A stretch of DNA of 56,792 nucleotides from Clostridia bacterium DTU025 (GTDB lineage Bacteria; Bacillota; DTU025): positions 6,510 through 63,301 of the forward strand of contig LFSP01000008.1 in NCBI GenBank assembly GCA_001513145.1, read 5' to 3'. A program made the translations under genes and the position numbers. The number at the start of each line of letters is the position of its first letter. The first letter of the stretch is position 1. This document shows positions 25,686 through 35,114 of this stretch, piece by piece. Under the pieces are notes generated by a model. The model was not told the DNA's origin. It worked only from the letters and a program-made list of their open reading frames with translations, and ran no database searches.

Positions 25686-25756
25686 CGCACAGCATACCGC
25701 CGGTAACGGCAGCATAGGGTCGAATGACCGTATGTTGTCGTGCTCGGAGGTGTGCG

Positions 25757-26884
25757 ATGATTGCCGCTATTTCGTTTATGGGCGGCATGGCCCTGTTCCT
25801 GATGTCCACGGTGACCCTGGCGAGGGCGATGGGCTTCGTCATCAGGGGGGCGGTCCGATCAAGGCTATACAGGGCTTCGGTGCCCACGGGGTTTGTGGTT
25901 GGCACCGCCGCCACCGCCGCCGTGCAGAGTTCCACGCTGGTCAGCGTTGTGTTGTTGAGCCTGGTGGAGGCGGGGGCGATGGAGATGGGGCCCGCCTTCG
26001 CCGCGGTGGTGGGGGCCAACGTGGGGACCACCGTCACGGCCGGGCTGGCGGGTTTGAGGCCTACGGTGCTGGGATGGGCGGCGCTAGCAGCGGGGCTGGT
26101 GGTGCTGGTGGCGGCGCATCGGCGCGGGGGCGGGAGCGAACGGCAGGCAAGGTACGATGGGCCGTTGCGACAGGCCATGACGGGCCTGGCGCTTTTCGCA
26201 TTCTCCGGGACCGTGCTGGGGCTCGAAGTGATCGCCGAAAGCTCGGAGGTGGCGTTCGGGTCGCACAACGTCGGGAGGCTGTTGAGCCTTGCCAGTGCCA
26301 ACACGTTGGCGGGGTTCGTGGGCGGAGCGGCGGTCACGGCCACCGTGCACAGCAGCAGCCTCGTGACGGTGATGCTGGTTAACCTGGTAAACCAGGGGGC
26401 GCTGCCCCTTGAGGCGGCGCTGGCCATGATGCTCGGAAGCAACGTTGGAACCTGCTTCACACCGCTTGCGGCATCCGTGCCGTCGGGGCGGAAGGCCAGA
26501 GCGCTGGCGGTGGCGAATACCATGTTTAACCTCGCTGGCTCGCTGGCGTTCCTGCCCGTGCTGGGGCCGTTTGCAGATTGGCTCAGGTCCTGGGTTCCGG
26601 CTCCTGGCATGCAGCTGGCTGCTGGACACATGGTCTTCAATGTGGCGACCGCCGCAGCTGTCCTGCCGTTCTGCCGCGCGGTGATGGCCATGTTCGGCGC
26701 AGGTAGCGCAGGTAGCCCAGGTAGCGCAGGCACCGCACGCCGCGCAGGCAGTAGACGTGGAAAGAAGGGTGCACATGACTACGCTTCAGGCCGCGGCCCT
26801 CGGCATAGTCCAGGGGCTCACAGAGTTTCTTCCGGTGTCGAGTTCAGGCCATCTGGTGCTGGCAGGGTGGGTTCTCGGGGTTGA
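25757..26884 (+). CDS. Na+/phosphate symporter family protein with 3' end running into uppP
   Basis: A PNaS/NptA-type membrane protein of 375 aa. The two inverted halves carry the repeated signature: AAVQSSTLVSVV with GANVGTTVTA, and ATVHSSSLVTVM with GSNVGTCFTP. It probably imports phosphate with Na+, though no PhoU domain follows. ATG 25757 follows GGAGG at good distance. The coding frame continues 110 bp past the uppP ATG; the last roughly 40 residues (KKGAHDYASGRG...) are the uppP start read in another frame. A run of 9-bp repeats (GCAGGTAGC type, 26698-26733) precedes the overlap, so slippage may have removed an earlier stop. The gene is an insertion relative to Bacillus order. Confidence 0.8.
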   Translation: MIAAISFMGGMALFLMSTVTLARAMGFVIRGAVRSRLYRASVPTGFVVGTAATAAVQSSTLVSVVLLSLVEAGAMEMGPAFAAVVGANVGTTVTAGLAGLRPTVLGWAALAAGLVVLVAAHRRGGGSERQARYDGPLRQAMTGLALFAFSGTVLGLEVIAESSEVAFGSHNVGRLLSLASANTLAGFVGGAAVTATVHSSSLVTVMLVNLVNQGALPLEAALAMMLGSNVGTCFTPLAASVPSGRKARALAVANTMFNLAGSLAFLPVLGPFADWLRSWVPAPGMQLAAGHMVFNVATAAAVLPFCRAVMAMFGAGSAGSPGSAGTARRAGSRRGKKGAHDYASGRGPRHSPGAHRVSSGVEFRPSGAGRVGSRG

Positions 26885-27608
26885 AACGGGCCTCGACGTC
26901 GCCATCGGCGTGCATTTCGGAACGGCCCTGGCGGTGGTGGCGCTGTACTGGCGGGAGATAGTCGGCATCATCCGGGGTTTCGTCAGGGGAATCCTGCGAC
27001 GCGACGGTAGCGCAAGGCTGGCGGGGTGTTTGGTGGTTACCAGCATCCCTGCTGCGCTGGTGGGGCTTCTGGCGGAGGACGTTGTCGATAGGGCGCTGGC
27101 GTCGCCTGCGTTCGTCGGCGTGGGCCTGCTCATCACAGGTGCGGTGCTGTGGAAGGTAGAAACGGGCAAGGGCAGGGCGCATGTGGGTGCGGGGCGCCTC
27201 GGATCAGGGGGCGGGGGAGCGCGCAGCGTTACCTACCCCCAGGCTGCGGTGGTGGGCATCGCTCAGGCCATCGCGGTGCTTCCCGGCATCTCCAGGTCGG
27301 GGCTGACCATCTCGGGGGCTCTGGCGGCAGGGCTGGGACGGGAGTTCGCGGCTGAATATTCTTTCATCGCGTCGCTGCCGGTGATCCTGGGCGGAGTGAT
27401 CCTGTTTCCGTTCACGTCGGAGGGCGGATGGGCGAGTCTGGCGGCGCCGTCTATACTGGTGGCCGCGTTGTGTGCGGCAGTGTCGGGTGCCGTCGCCATG
27501 GTGGTCTTGAGAAGCCTCGTAAGGCGGGGCAAGCTTCGGTATTTCTCTTACTACGTCTGGGCTGTGGGGTTTGTCACTATCCTGGCGTGGGCTAGAGGAA
27601 TGAGGTGA
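26775..27608 (+). CDS. uppP: Undecaprenyl-diphosphatase UppP/BacA
   Basis: Membrane phosphatase recycling undecaprenyl pyrophosphate for cell wall synthesis. In 277 aa the signature blocks are GLTEFLPVSSSGHLVL near the start and PGISRSGLTISGALAAG in the second half, with about eight hydrophobic segments. The ATG at 26775 follows AAGAAGGG; a GTG at 26757 is less likely. It overlaps the 3' end of the Na/Pi gene by 110 bp. Confidence 0.94.
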   Translation: MTTLQAAALGIVQGLTEFLPVSSSGHLVLAGWVLGVETGLDVAIGVHFGTALAVVALYWREIVGIIRGFVRGILRRDGSARLAGCLVVTSIPAALVGLLAEDVVDRALASPAFVGVGLLITGAVLWKVETGKGRAHVGAGRLGSGGGGARSVTYPQAAVVGIAQAIAVLPGISRSGLTISGALAAGLGREFAAEYSFIASLPVILGGVILFPFTSEGGWASLAAPSILVAALCAAVSGAVAMVVLRSLVRRGKLRYFSYYVWAVGFVTILAWARGMR

Positions 27609-27645
27609 ACGGGCTCGAATCATGAACTTACGGTGGTGAACTTCG

Positions 27646-30252
27646 TTGCCGACTGACACCAGAACCAGAAAACCGCAGCGTCCCGCCAGGGTGAAGGCGG
27701 CCCCCCGTCCGGAGCAGCCCATGGGCGGGCAGCTTGCCCTGGAGGTCTGGGGGATAGTCCTCCTGGCGTTGGCCGGGGTTTGCGTTATATCCCTGGCGCG
27801 CGGCCCCGAGGGGCGCCTGGGCGGCGCTTTGGCGTCTGCCCTGGTGAAGGCGTTGGGCAGGGGAGCTTACACAATGCCCGCGCTGTGGTGTCTGACAGGC
27901 CTCTTGATGCTCCTGAGGCGGACAGGCTATCTCGTCGGGGTGCGCCTTGTGGGCGTTCTAGCGGCTGGTCTGGCGCTGGTGATAGGGTTCGACATCGCGC
28001 TCCACCGCTCACTGGGCTCTCTGATGAGCTTCAGAGACTACCTGGCACATGCGCCGCACGACGCCGGCGGCGGTTGGGTGGGGGCCCTGGGGGCCTGGCT
28101 GCTGGTGAGGCTAGTGGGCGTCACGGGATCCGCCATCGTGCTTGTGGCCATGGGTGTCGCGGGGCTTTCGACGGCCACCAACGTGCCCGTCGTTGTGGCC
28201 GCATCGTTCGTTGTTCGGACCGTAGGGCGCGGCCTGGGGTTCGTGTTCCGCACCATCAGGGTCGCGTACGACGCCATGGTACTGTACCTGTTCGAGGTGG
28301 ACGGCCAGGCGCGCGGCCGGGCTCAGGGCGCGCGGAAGGGCGACAGCGAGGCGGAGGCCGCGAAAGCCGCTAGCACGGCGAGAGCCAGGGCCCCGGCTGA
28401 GGCATGCGATGGGGAACCGGTCGTGGCCGGACGGCGCCGCGGCGGTGCGTCGCTTTCCGAGGGCGTTGGGGCGGACATAGGCGCCGGAAGCCGCGCGTCG
28501 GAGGCGGGCTTGCGGGGCCCGCAGGGCTCGCAGGTCCTGCCGGGCCAGGCGGCGAGGCCGGCCGGGTTCGACGCCTTGGGAGCTGACGGGTCTGAGGTAG
28601 GGCCTTCGACCGGCGAGGCGCGGGGCCGCGCGGGCCGCGCCGAGCTCGAGATGGATGTCGGCGCCGAGCGCGTCGCGAAGGGCGTGCAGTCCGGCAAGAT
28701 GGAGCAGCTGAAGCTGATAGACGATTCCGCGTTCCGTGACCTGCCACCGCTGGCGCTTCTCAGGGCGCCGCTTCGGCGGCGGGGCAGGCGCGACCGTTCT
28801 TCCGCGGATGACCTCGCGAGTCTTCTCGAGGACACCCTGGCCAGCTTCGGAGTGGAGGCGAAGGTGGTGGGGGTGAGCCAGGGCCCTGTGGTAACCAGGT
28901 TCGAGGTGCAGCCCGGTGTAGGCGTGAAGGTCTCGAAGATTGTGAACCTTGCAGACGACATAGCGCTGGCGTTCGCGTCGTCGGGCGTTCGCATCGAGGC
29001 CCCCATACCGGGCAAGGCGGCGGTGGGCATTGAGGTGCCCGGCCACGACAGGGACCTGGTCTACTTGAGGGAGGTGCTGGAGTCGGAGGCGTTCCAGCGC
29101 TCCAGGTCCCGTCTTACAGTGGGACTGGGAAAAGATATCGCGGGCTCGTCCGTGGTGGGCGATTTGGGAAAGATGCTGCATCTGCTGGTGGCCGGGGCCA
29201 CCGGGTCAGGCAAGAGCGTGTGCCTCAACTGCATCATCTGCAGCATCCTGTTTAAGGCCACCCCCGGCGAAGTGAGGTTCCTCATGATAGACCCCAAGCG
29301 CGTGGAGCTCTCGGTGTACGACGGGATCCCGCACCTTCTGGCGCCGGTGGTGACGGACCCCAAGAAGGCCGCGGGCTTCCTCAGGTGGGTCGTGGAGGAG
29401 ATGGAGAGCAGGTACAAGCTATTCCAGCTGGTGGGGGCCAGGAACATCTCCCAGTACAGCGAGATGGTGAGGTCAGGCTCCATCGAGGCCTTCCTGGATG
29501 TCGAGGCCGAGGCGACGGGCAACGGAAACGGTGGCCTGCACGGCCCCGGCCAGGAGAGCGGGCAGGCCAACGGCGAGCTGGCCAAGGCCTTGCCGTATAT
29601 TGTTGTCATTGTGGACGAGCTTGCGGACCTGATGATGGTGGCTCAGAACGAGGTGGAGGATTCCATCGCCAGACTGGCGTTCATGGCCAGGGCGGCAGGG
29701 ATACATCTGATCCTGGCAACTCAGCGGCCGTCTGTGGACATAGTGACCGGAGTGATAAAGGCCAACATACCGTCGAGGATCGCCTTTGCGGTGTCGAGCC
29801 AGGTGGACTCCCGCATAATACTGGACTCGTCTGGGGCCGAGCGGCTGTTGGGAAAGGGCGACATGCTCTTCCACCCGATTGGCCTGCCAAAACCCATCAG
29901 GGTGCAGGGCGCCTTCATCTCCGATGAGGAAGTTGCGGCTTTGGTGGCCCACCTGAAAAACACCGGCGCACCGGTGTACGAGGCTGAGGACTTGTCGTGT
30001 TCATCGCAGCAATCTGAAGGGATAGCCGAGGACGACGAGCTGTTCGCGGACGCCGCGCGTCTGGTGGTGCAGTCGGGTGAGGCGTCCATATCCAAGGTGC
30101 AGAGACGGTTCAGGGTCGGGTACGCCAGGGCCGCCAGGCTCATCGACACCATGGAGGTGCTGGGCATCGTCGGGCCGTCTGAGGGCAGCAAGGCCAGGAA
30201 GGTGCTGGTGAACGAGGGGGAACTGGAGAGGATTCTGGAGGGCCGGGACTGA
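27646..30252 (+). CDS. DNA translocase FtsK/SpoIIIE
   Basis: Septum-anchored DNA pump for chromosome segregation in division and, in spore formers, into the forespore. Of 868 aa, about residues 25-195 contain four membrane segments, about 200-350 a Gly/Ala/Arg-rich disordered linker, and the rest the motor: Walker A GATGSGKS at about 517-524, Walker [24 protein letters not shown], and a C-terminal winged-helix gamma domain ([19 protein letters not shown]). An insertion rich in Gly/Asn/Gln near 625-645 breaks the motor. The start is TTG after a modest GGTGGTG. Neighbours tepA-ylzJ indicate the SpoIIIE position. Confidence 0.92.
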   Translation: MPTDTRTRKPQRPARVKAAPRPEQPMGGQLALEVWGIVLLALAGVCVISLARGPEGRLGGALASALVKALGRGAYTMPALWCLTGLLMLLRRTGYLVGVRLVGVLAAGLALVIGFDIALHRSLGSLMSFRDYLAHAPHDAGGGWVGALGAWLLVRLVGVTGSAIVLVAMGVAGLSTATNVPVVVAASFVVRTVGRGLGFVFRTIRVAYDAMVLYLFEVDGQARGRAQGARKGDSEAEAAKAASTARARAPAEACDGEPVVAGRRRGGASLSEGVGADIGAGSRASEAGLRGPQGSQVLPGQAARPAGFDALGADGSEVGPSTGEARGRAGRAELEMDVGAERVAKGVQSGKMEQLKLIDDSAFRDLPPLALLRAPLRRRGRRDRSSADDLASLLEDTLASFGVEAKVVGVSQGPVVTRFEVQPGVGVKVSKIVNLADDIALAFASSGVRIEAPIPGKAAVGIEVPGHDRDLVYLREVLESEAFQRSRSRLTVGLGKDIAGSSVVGDLGKMLHLLVAGATGSGKSVCLNCIICSILFKATPGEVRFLMIDPKRVELSVYDGIPHLLAPVVTDPKKAAGFLRWVVEEMESRYKLFQLVGARNISQYSEMVRSGSIEAFLDVEAEATGNGNGGLHGPGQESGQANGELAKALPYIVVIVDELADLMMVAQNEVEDSIARLAFMARAAGIHLILATQRPSVDIVTGVIKANIPSRIAFAVSSQVDSRIILDSSGAERLLGKGDMLFHPIGLPKPIRVQGAFISDEEVAALVAHLKNTGAPVYEAEDLSCSSQQSEGIAEDDELFADAARLVVQSGEASISKVQRRFRVGYARAARLIDTMEVLGIVGPSEGSKARKVLVNEGELERILEGRD

Positions 30253-30276
30253 CGGGAGCGGGAGGGGGCGAACGCT

Positions 30277-30711
30277 TTGAACGAGATAGGCGACCTGCTC
30301 AGGCGCACGAGGGAGGCTCAGGGGCTGACGCTGGAAGAGATCAGCGACATGACGAAGATCAGCGTTAGATACCTTGAAGCCATCGAGAGCGGTGACTACT
30401 CCGTCATACCTGCTAAGGTTTACGCCCAGGGGTTCATAAGGAACTACGCCAACGTGTTGGGGTTGGACGGGGCGGAGCTTTCGGCCAGGTTCGGCCGCAC
30501 TGAACGTTCGCTGTACGCCGGAGCCCTGGACGATCTGGCCACCGCCCGCGTGGGCCGGATGCAGAGGGCCCAGGTGGAGAGGCGGGCCACCCGCATGAGG
30601 GTCCTGGTGCGGATCCTGGTGGCGTTGGTGGCCATACTCGCGGTGGCGGCAGCGGTGTACCTGGCAGGGAGGTCAGTTGGGTGGTTTCCGCAGCTGATGC
30701 CTTCCGCGTAA
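30277..30711 (+). CDS. RodZ-like membrane-anchored helix-turn-helix protein
   Basis: A 144-aa protein with an N-terminal XRE-type HTH (about 1-65; LRRTREAQGLTLEEISDMT, then YLEAIESGDY), a basic linker, and one transmembrane helix (about 110-130; VLVRILVALVAILAVAAAVYLAG) near the C-terminus. This is the RodZ/YmfM layout without the extracellular beta domain. RodZ links MreB filaments to the membrane for cell shape. The start is TTG after GGAGGGGG. It sits 24 bp after ftsK, as ymfM is near spoIIIE in Bacillus. Confidence 0.82.
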   Translation: MNEIGDLLRRTREAQGLTLEEISDMTKISVRYLEAIESGDYSVIPAKVYAQGFIRNYANVLGLDGAELSARFGRTERSLYAGALDDLATARVGRMQRAQVERRATRMRVLVRILVALVAILAVAAAVYLAGRSVGWFPQLMPSA

Positions 30712-30723
30712 GGGGGAAAGCGC

Positions 30724-32940
30724 TTGCGTACCCTAACTGAGCTGATGGACGACTTGACGAGGCTGGACGGCCGGCGCTTCGACGAGACGGTGTTCGAGAT
30801 CCTCCACAGAGGCGCAAGGTCCATTGAGAGGTTGCGTTCGTTTGCGGAGTCGGCTGAGCCCGCGCTCAAGGCGAAGATAGGTCAGTCGGTGGCGAGGCAG
30901 TGGACGAGGGTGCAGGAGCTGCTGGTGAACCTCGGCCCGGCGCCGCTGGCGTCGCAGGGGGCGCGGTGGGCGCTGGGTTTGGGACCGGCTCAGGCTATAG
31001 TGAGGCGCGCCCTGAAAGCCGCCGAGCAGGGGGAGTACGAGGTTGCGGCGTGCTTAGCGGCGGCTATAGAGGCCGGGGAAGCTGGCGGGCCTGGCGCGGC
31101 TGCAGGAGTCGGCGGGCCAGATGCAGCTGATCCGCTCGGCTACGACTATGCGGATCTCAGGGCGCGGCTGGCAATGGCATCGGGAAGGCCGGCGCAGGCC
31201 ATGGAGGCACTTCGGACCTATCTGGTGCCCGGGCCGTGGTTGGCGCGGGCCCGGCCGCTGTACGCCAGGGCGGCGCTGGCGGCCGGGAGGTTCAGGGAGG
31301 CGTATCCTACCTTTGCCCAGGCCGCGCTGGAAGGGATGGTGCTGGGGTCGCAGTCAGCGGCGTTTGCAGACTGCATACACCGGACCGCAGTGGCAGGCAG
31401 GGTAGAGGGCTGGGAGGAGATGGCTGAGGCCTTCTGCGAGGTCGTGGAGGGCCTGGCTGCGCAGGTGGAGGAGGCGGTGCGCGCCGAGGCGGACCCGGAC
31501 ATGCGGGTGGCCGATGCTCTGGAAGCAGTGCGCCTTGCCGCGGCGGACATGGCCCAGAGCCAGGCTGTGTCACCGAGACAGGCCAGGGCGCTTCAGGGCG
31601 AGCTTGGCGCGCTTCTTGCGGAAGTGGCAGCCGCTGTAAAGGCAGCGGCTGAAGCTTTGAAGATCTTCGACGGCGCTGATGCCGAGACCCTCGCGGCGCG
31701 GGCCGGCATCGCCATTGAATCGCAGGGATACAGCGCGGTCGGGCCTGGAAAGTGGCTGCTGGCCGTCGAGGGCTTCGGCGCGGCTGATGCGGGGGATCCA
31801 GGTCAGGGGTTGGCGCAGCTTCCTGCCGGGGTGCTCCTGGCGGCTGCGCTGGGGCGGCTCGAGGTGTGCGCCTGCTGGGCCGATGGCTTCCAGGTGGTGT
31901 CGCTTTCGCTTCCGGATGCGCCCGGCACGCGGCCGTCGGATGAACGGTCGTCGGTGGAGCACGCGTCGAGGGAGCAGGCGCCTGCGGCGCCCGAACCCAG
32001 GGAAGTCCTGCGCATGTTGCGGGGCAAAGCCCCGGCCGTGGCCGCTGAGACCCTGATCCGCGAGGCCAGGGGTTACCTGGCGGCGCACGGCGCCGGTTTG
32101 GTGCGTATGGCCACCGAAACCATGAAAGCCATCGAAAAGGCGGCCCGAGAGGGCGACCTGAACGGCACCCTCACGGTGGCGGCGTCGTGGTTCGGGGCGG
32201 AGATCTCGGACCTGTCGGCAGGCGCCGAAGGCGAGGGCCTCGATGACGCCCGCGGAGAGGGCGGGGGTGGCTGCGAGGGAGCGGCACGGCCTGATGGCGC
32301 ACATGGGGCCGCAGCTGGCGCAGGGGAACCCGGCCAGGACGCGGCGCGCGAGGCGGGAACATCCCAGTCGGAACAGGCGTATCGTACAGCACAGATGCTT
32401 ATCGCAGCGGCGGCCGACGGCCAGCTGCCAGAGGTCCAGCTGGAGCTGATACCGTTTCTGTTGAACAAGGCCGTGACGGCCAGGCTGGAGCAGGGCACAG
32501 CCTCGGTCCTGGCAGCGCACAGGCTCAGGCCCGTCCTCTCGGCCATGGTGATTGAGTCCGGCAAGCGCGGCAAGCGCCGCCGTGAGCTCAGACCCGACGC
32601 ATTGGAAAGCACAGCTGCTGCCGCAGGCGGCATGTGGGACGTCTCCAGGGTCAAAGTGGCGTTGGAAAGGCTCTGCAGTGTGGTGCTTGACGGGGCGAAT
32701 CGCAGGATCACTGCAGATCCTGCTCTTGCGGGGATGGCATTCGTCTGCTCCGGGATGGCTTCGCACGACGCAGGTCAGCTCGCCGCCGGGAAAGCCCTGT
32801 TGCGGTTCAGCAGCGCCCTGCAGGCGGCGGAGTCGGGAGAGGCGGGCCGTCGCGGTGAGGCCGAAACGTTCGCGGAAATGGAGGAGGCCGCGCGAGACGC
32901 GTTCGACGCGCTGGCGGCGTTGGATGGTCTGCCGCGGTGA
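30724..32940 (+). CDS. Large helical protein of unknown function
   Basis: A 738-aa protein that I do not recognise. It is almost entirely alpha-helical, rich in Ala, Glu and Arg, with no signal peptide or membrane segment. TPR-like helix pairs are suggestive (ALRTYLVPGPWLARARPLYARAAL...; AEEMVLGSQ-type loops), and low-complexity Gly/Ala linkers appear near 115-130 and 505-545. No catalytic motif is seen. The start is TTG after AAGGGGGAAAG. It lies 12 bp after rodZ and overlaps the GNAT gene by 4 nt, so it is cotranscribed with both. Confidence 0.78.
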   Translation: MRTLTELMDDLTRLDGRRFDETVFEILHRGARSIERLRSFAESAEPALKAKIGQSVARQWTRVQELLVNLGPAPLASQGARWALGLGPAQAIVRRALKAAEQGEYEVAACLAAAIEAGEAGGPGAAAGVGGPDAADPLGYDYADLRARLAMASGRPAQAMEALRTYLVPGPWLARARPLYARAALAAGRFREAYPTFAQAALEGMVLGSQSAAFADCIHRTAVAGRVEGWEEMAEAFCEVVEGLAAQVEEAVRAEADPDMRVADALEAVRLAAADMAQSQAVSPRQARALQGELGALLAEVAAAVKAAAEALKIFDGADAETLAARAGIAIESQGYSAVGPGKWLLAVEGFGAADAGDPGQGLAQLPAGVLLAAALGRLEVCACWADGFQVVSLSLPDAPGTRPSDERSSVEHASREQAPAAPEPREVLRMLRGKAPAVAAETLIREARGYLAAHGAGLVRMATETMKAIEKAAREGDLNGTLTVAASWFGAEISDLSAGAEGEGLDDARGEGGGGCEGAARPDGAHGAAAGAGEPGQDAAREAGTSQSEQAYRTAQMLIAAAADGQLPEVQLELIPFLLNKAVTARLEQGTASVLAAHRLRPVLSAMVIESGKRGKRRRELRPDALESTAAAAGGMWDVSRVKVALERLCSVVLDGANRRITADPALAGMAFVCSGMASHDAGQLAAGKALLRFSSALQAAESGEAGRRGEAETFAEMEEAARDAFDALAALDGLPR

Positions 32941-33815
32941 AGTGTAAGATGATACAGGGCTCGCCCCGCGTGCTGCCTGCGTCGGAGGTTGACATCCACG
33001 CTCTAGTGGAGCTGTTCAACGACGCGTTCAGCCGGTATTATGTAGAATTGAAGGTCACCGCGGAAAGCCTGTCCACACTTGTGTACCGTGAGGACATCGA
33101 CACCGCCAGTTCGTGCGTCGCGCTGTTGGGGGAACTGCCCGTCGGCGTGGCTTTCCTGGCCGTGCGCGGCCAGCGCGGGTACATCTGCGGCATGGGAGTG
33201 CGCCAGGACCACCAGGGCAAGGGCATCGGGGACCTTCTGATGCGCGCCGTCCTGCACAACGCGTCAACGCTGAACCTGCGAGACGTGACGCTGGAGGTGG
33301 TGGACGCCAACTTCCGAGCCATACGGCTATACAGGAAGTTCGGCTTCGTTCGTTTCAGAGACGTCGGCGTGTTCCTTTGCGAGAGGAACCGAAGCGTCGC
33401 GCCGCCTGAGGGCGTGAGGATAGGAGCCGTCGGAGTGCGTTCCGTGGCCGGGCTGAGCAGAGCGTTCAACGAAATGTTGCCGGCATGGCAGAACCAGGTG
33501 GAGTCGATATTGAAGTTCCCGGCTCGTCTCGGGGCGCTGGTGGCTCACGCCGATGGTCAGGCCCTGGGCTACGTGGTCTACGGCATGGCAGGCGGAAACC
33601 TCATGGTGGTGGATTTCGCCGCATCGGGCCGCCTCAGTCCTGAGCGCAGGCGGCATGCGGCGTCCGCCCTGCTGGATCAGGCATGGCAGCGGGTGCAGCC
33701 GCCGAAAGGCAGGGCGTTCAACATCCCCCTTGGAGGGTACCAGGAACAGGCCATGCAGGATTGCGGCTACGAGCTTACGTTGAGGTTACAGGAGATGGTC
33801 CTTTGCTTAGAGTAG
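32937..33815 (+). CDS. Tandem GNAT acetyltransferase
   Basis: A 292-aa protein with two GNAT folds. The first (about 1-150) has the acetyl-CoA motif MGVRQDHQGKGIGDLLMRAV and the following YRKFGFVRFRD. The second (about 155-290) is more diverged, lacking a clear Q/R-x-x-G-x-G/A loop. The acceptor is unknown. The GTG start overlaps the preceding stop (GTGA), and the 3' end overlaps the UPF0016 gene by 13 nt. Confidence 0.82.
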   Translation: MKCKMIQGSPRVLPASEVDIHALVELFNDAFSRYYVELKVTAESLSTLVYREDIDTASSCVALLGELPVGVAFLAVRGQRGYICGMGVRQDHQGKGIGDLLMRAVLHNASTLNLRDVTLEVVDANFRAIRLYRKFGFVRFRDVGVFLCERNRSVAPPEGVRIGAVGVRSVAGLSRAFNEMLPAWQNQVESILKFPARLGALVAHADGQALGYVVYGMAGGNLMVVDFAASGRLSPERRRHAASALLDQAWQRVQPPKGRAFNIPLGGYQEQAMQDCGYELTLRLQEMVLCLE

Positions 33816-34072
33816 CGTTGAGCACTTTCTGGATGGTGTTCCTGGCGGAGCTGGGCGATAAGACCCAGCTCACCACCATGTTGCTGGTTTCGCAGGGCAA
33901 GTCGCCGATGGCGGTTCTCATAGGCGCGTCCCTCGCGCTGGTGCTGTCATCGGTGGTTGGAGTGATGGCAGGTGACCTGGTGGCTAAGTGCGTGCCGGAG
34001 CTCTGGATAAGGGTGGGCGCAGGCCTCGGTTTCGTCGTCATCGGTGTGCTGCTTCTGGCAGGCAAGTTCTGA
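33803..34072 (+). CDS. Half-size UPF0016/GDT1-type cation transporter
   Basis: An 89-aa membrane protein with a single UPF0016 module: FLAELGDKTQLTTMLL is the E-x-GD-K-S/T cation motif, followed by three hydrophobic helices. The family exports Mn2+ or Ca2+. Most members have two such modules; single-module proteins work as dimers or with a second half-gene, and no partner is seen here. The start is TTG 33803, eight bases after GGAG, inside the end of the GNAT gene. Confidence 0.78.
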   Translation: MLRVALSTFWMVFLAELGDKTQLTTMLLVSQGKSPMAVLIGASLALVLSSVVGVMAGDLVAKCVPELWIRVGAGLGFVVIGVLLLAGKF

Positions 34073-34176
34073 ACTCGCGGAAGTTTGCGGAGGCTTTGAT
34101 AGCCCCATCTACCTTTTCAAGAGCTCACCGTGGCTTCTCATTCGGTACCACACGAGGTTTTCGGAGGTGTCGGCAG

Positions 34177-34950
34177 ATGCATGTGCATCGCACGTTGCGC
34201 AGGTTGTTGGTTTGTGTCGCGCTCGTGGCGTGCCTTACTGTCGTGTTTGCATGCGGGGCATTGTCGGCGGCGCAGTATACGGCCGAAATGGCGGACCAGG
34301 ACTGGGTCAATCGGTCTCAGCCGGGGATGGCGGATGAGATGGTCGCGAGACTGGAAGCGGCCACGCGAGAGACCCCTTCTGATGGAGAGCTGTTCTGGCG
34401 GCTATCCAGAGCGTACTGGTGGAAGGCCGCCCGATACACCACCGACAGAAACGCGAAGTTGCAGATCCTTGACAAGGCCAAGGCCGCTGCTGAGGAAGGG
34501 GTGCGACTGGCGCCTGGCAACGCTGATGCGCACTACTGGCACGCCGTATCCATAGCTCAGGCCGGTCAGATCCGGGGCGTGCTCCAGAGCCTGTTCATGG
34601 TGAGGCCCTGCAAGGAGGCGCTGGACAAGGCCCTGGCCATAGACCCGACTCATGCGTCAGCCCATTATCTCATGGCGGAGCTCTTGCACCAGGTGCCCGG
34701 TCCGCCCATCTCCATCGGCAACAAGACGAAGGCCGTGGAGGAGGCGCGCCTCGCGGTGAAGTATGATCCCGAGGAAACCTCCCACCACCTGGTGCTGGCC
34801 AAGTGCCTGGTGCAGACCAGGCAGTACCAGGAGGCCCGACAGGCGCTGGAGCACGTCCTCTCCATGAGCGGCAATCCAAACGACCCTGAAGGCACCCGCC
34901 TCGACAAGGAGGAGGCGGCGGAGCTGCTGGCGTCCATCAAAGGCAAGTAG
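34177..34950 (+). CDS. Exported TPR-repeat protein
   Basis: A 257-aa protein with a signal peptide (about 1-33; LLVCVALVACLTVVFACGALSA) and TPR-type helices: LFWRLSRAYWWKAARY, AEEGVRLAPGNADAHYWHAVSIAQ, ALDKALAIDPTHASAHYLMAELL, ARLAVKYDPEETSHHLVLAKCLV, ARQALEHVLSM. Cysteines in the hydrophobic stretch could allow a lipoprotein, but no clean lipobox is seen. It is likely a scaffold. ATG 34177 follows GGAGGTG by seven bases. Confidence 0.78.
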   Translation: MHVHRTLRRLLVCVALVACLTVVFACGALSAAQYTAEMADQDWVNRSQPGMADEMVARLEAATRETPSDGELFWRLSRAYWWKAARYTTDRNAKLQILDKAKAAAEEGVRLAPGNADAHYWHAVSIAQAGQIRGVLQSLFMVRPCKEALDKALAIDPTHASAHYLMAELLHQVPGPPISIGNKTKAVEEARLAVKYDPEETSHHLVLAKCLVQTRQYQEARQALEHVLSMSGNPNDPEGTRLDKEEAAELLASIKGK

Positions 34951-35114
34951 CGGGCGCGGAAGCAGCCACAATACCAGTAACAGAGCAAGCGGTGCCAGAG
35001 CAAGTGGCAGCCGAGCGAGGAGCTCATGGCTGGCAAGCGAAAGCAAGTGGCACGAACGGAAACGCCAAGCATACGCACTACCGAACTACAGGTACTACAG
35101 TGAGGTGACACCGT
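34951..35114. other. Intergenic stretch before rimO
   Basis: The 164-bp gap carries short imperfect direct repeats (GAGCAAG(C/T)GG, CTACAG) but no clear promoter or terminator. Confidence 0.4.
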
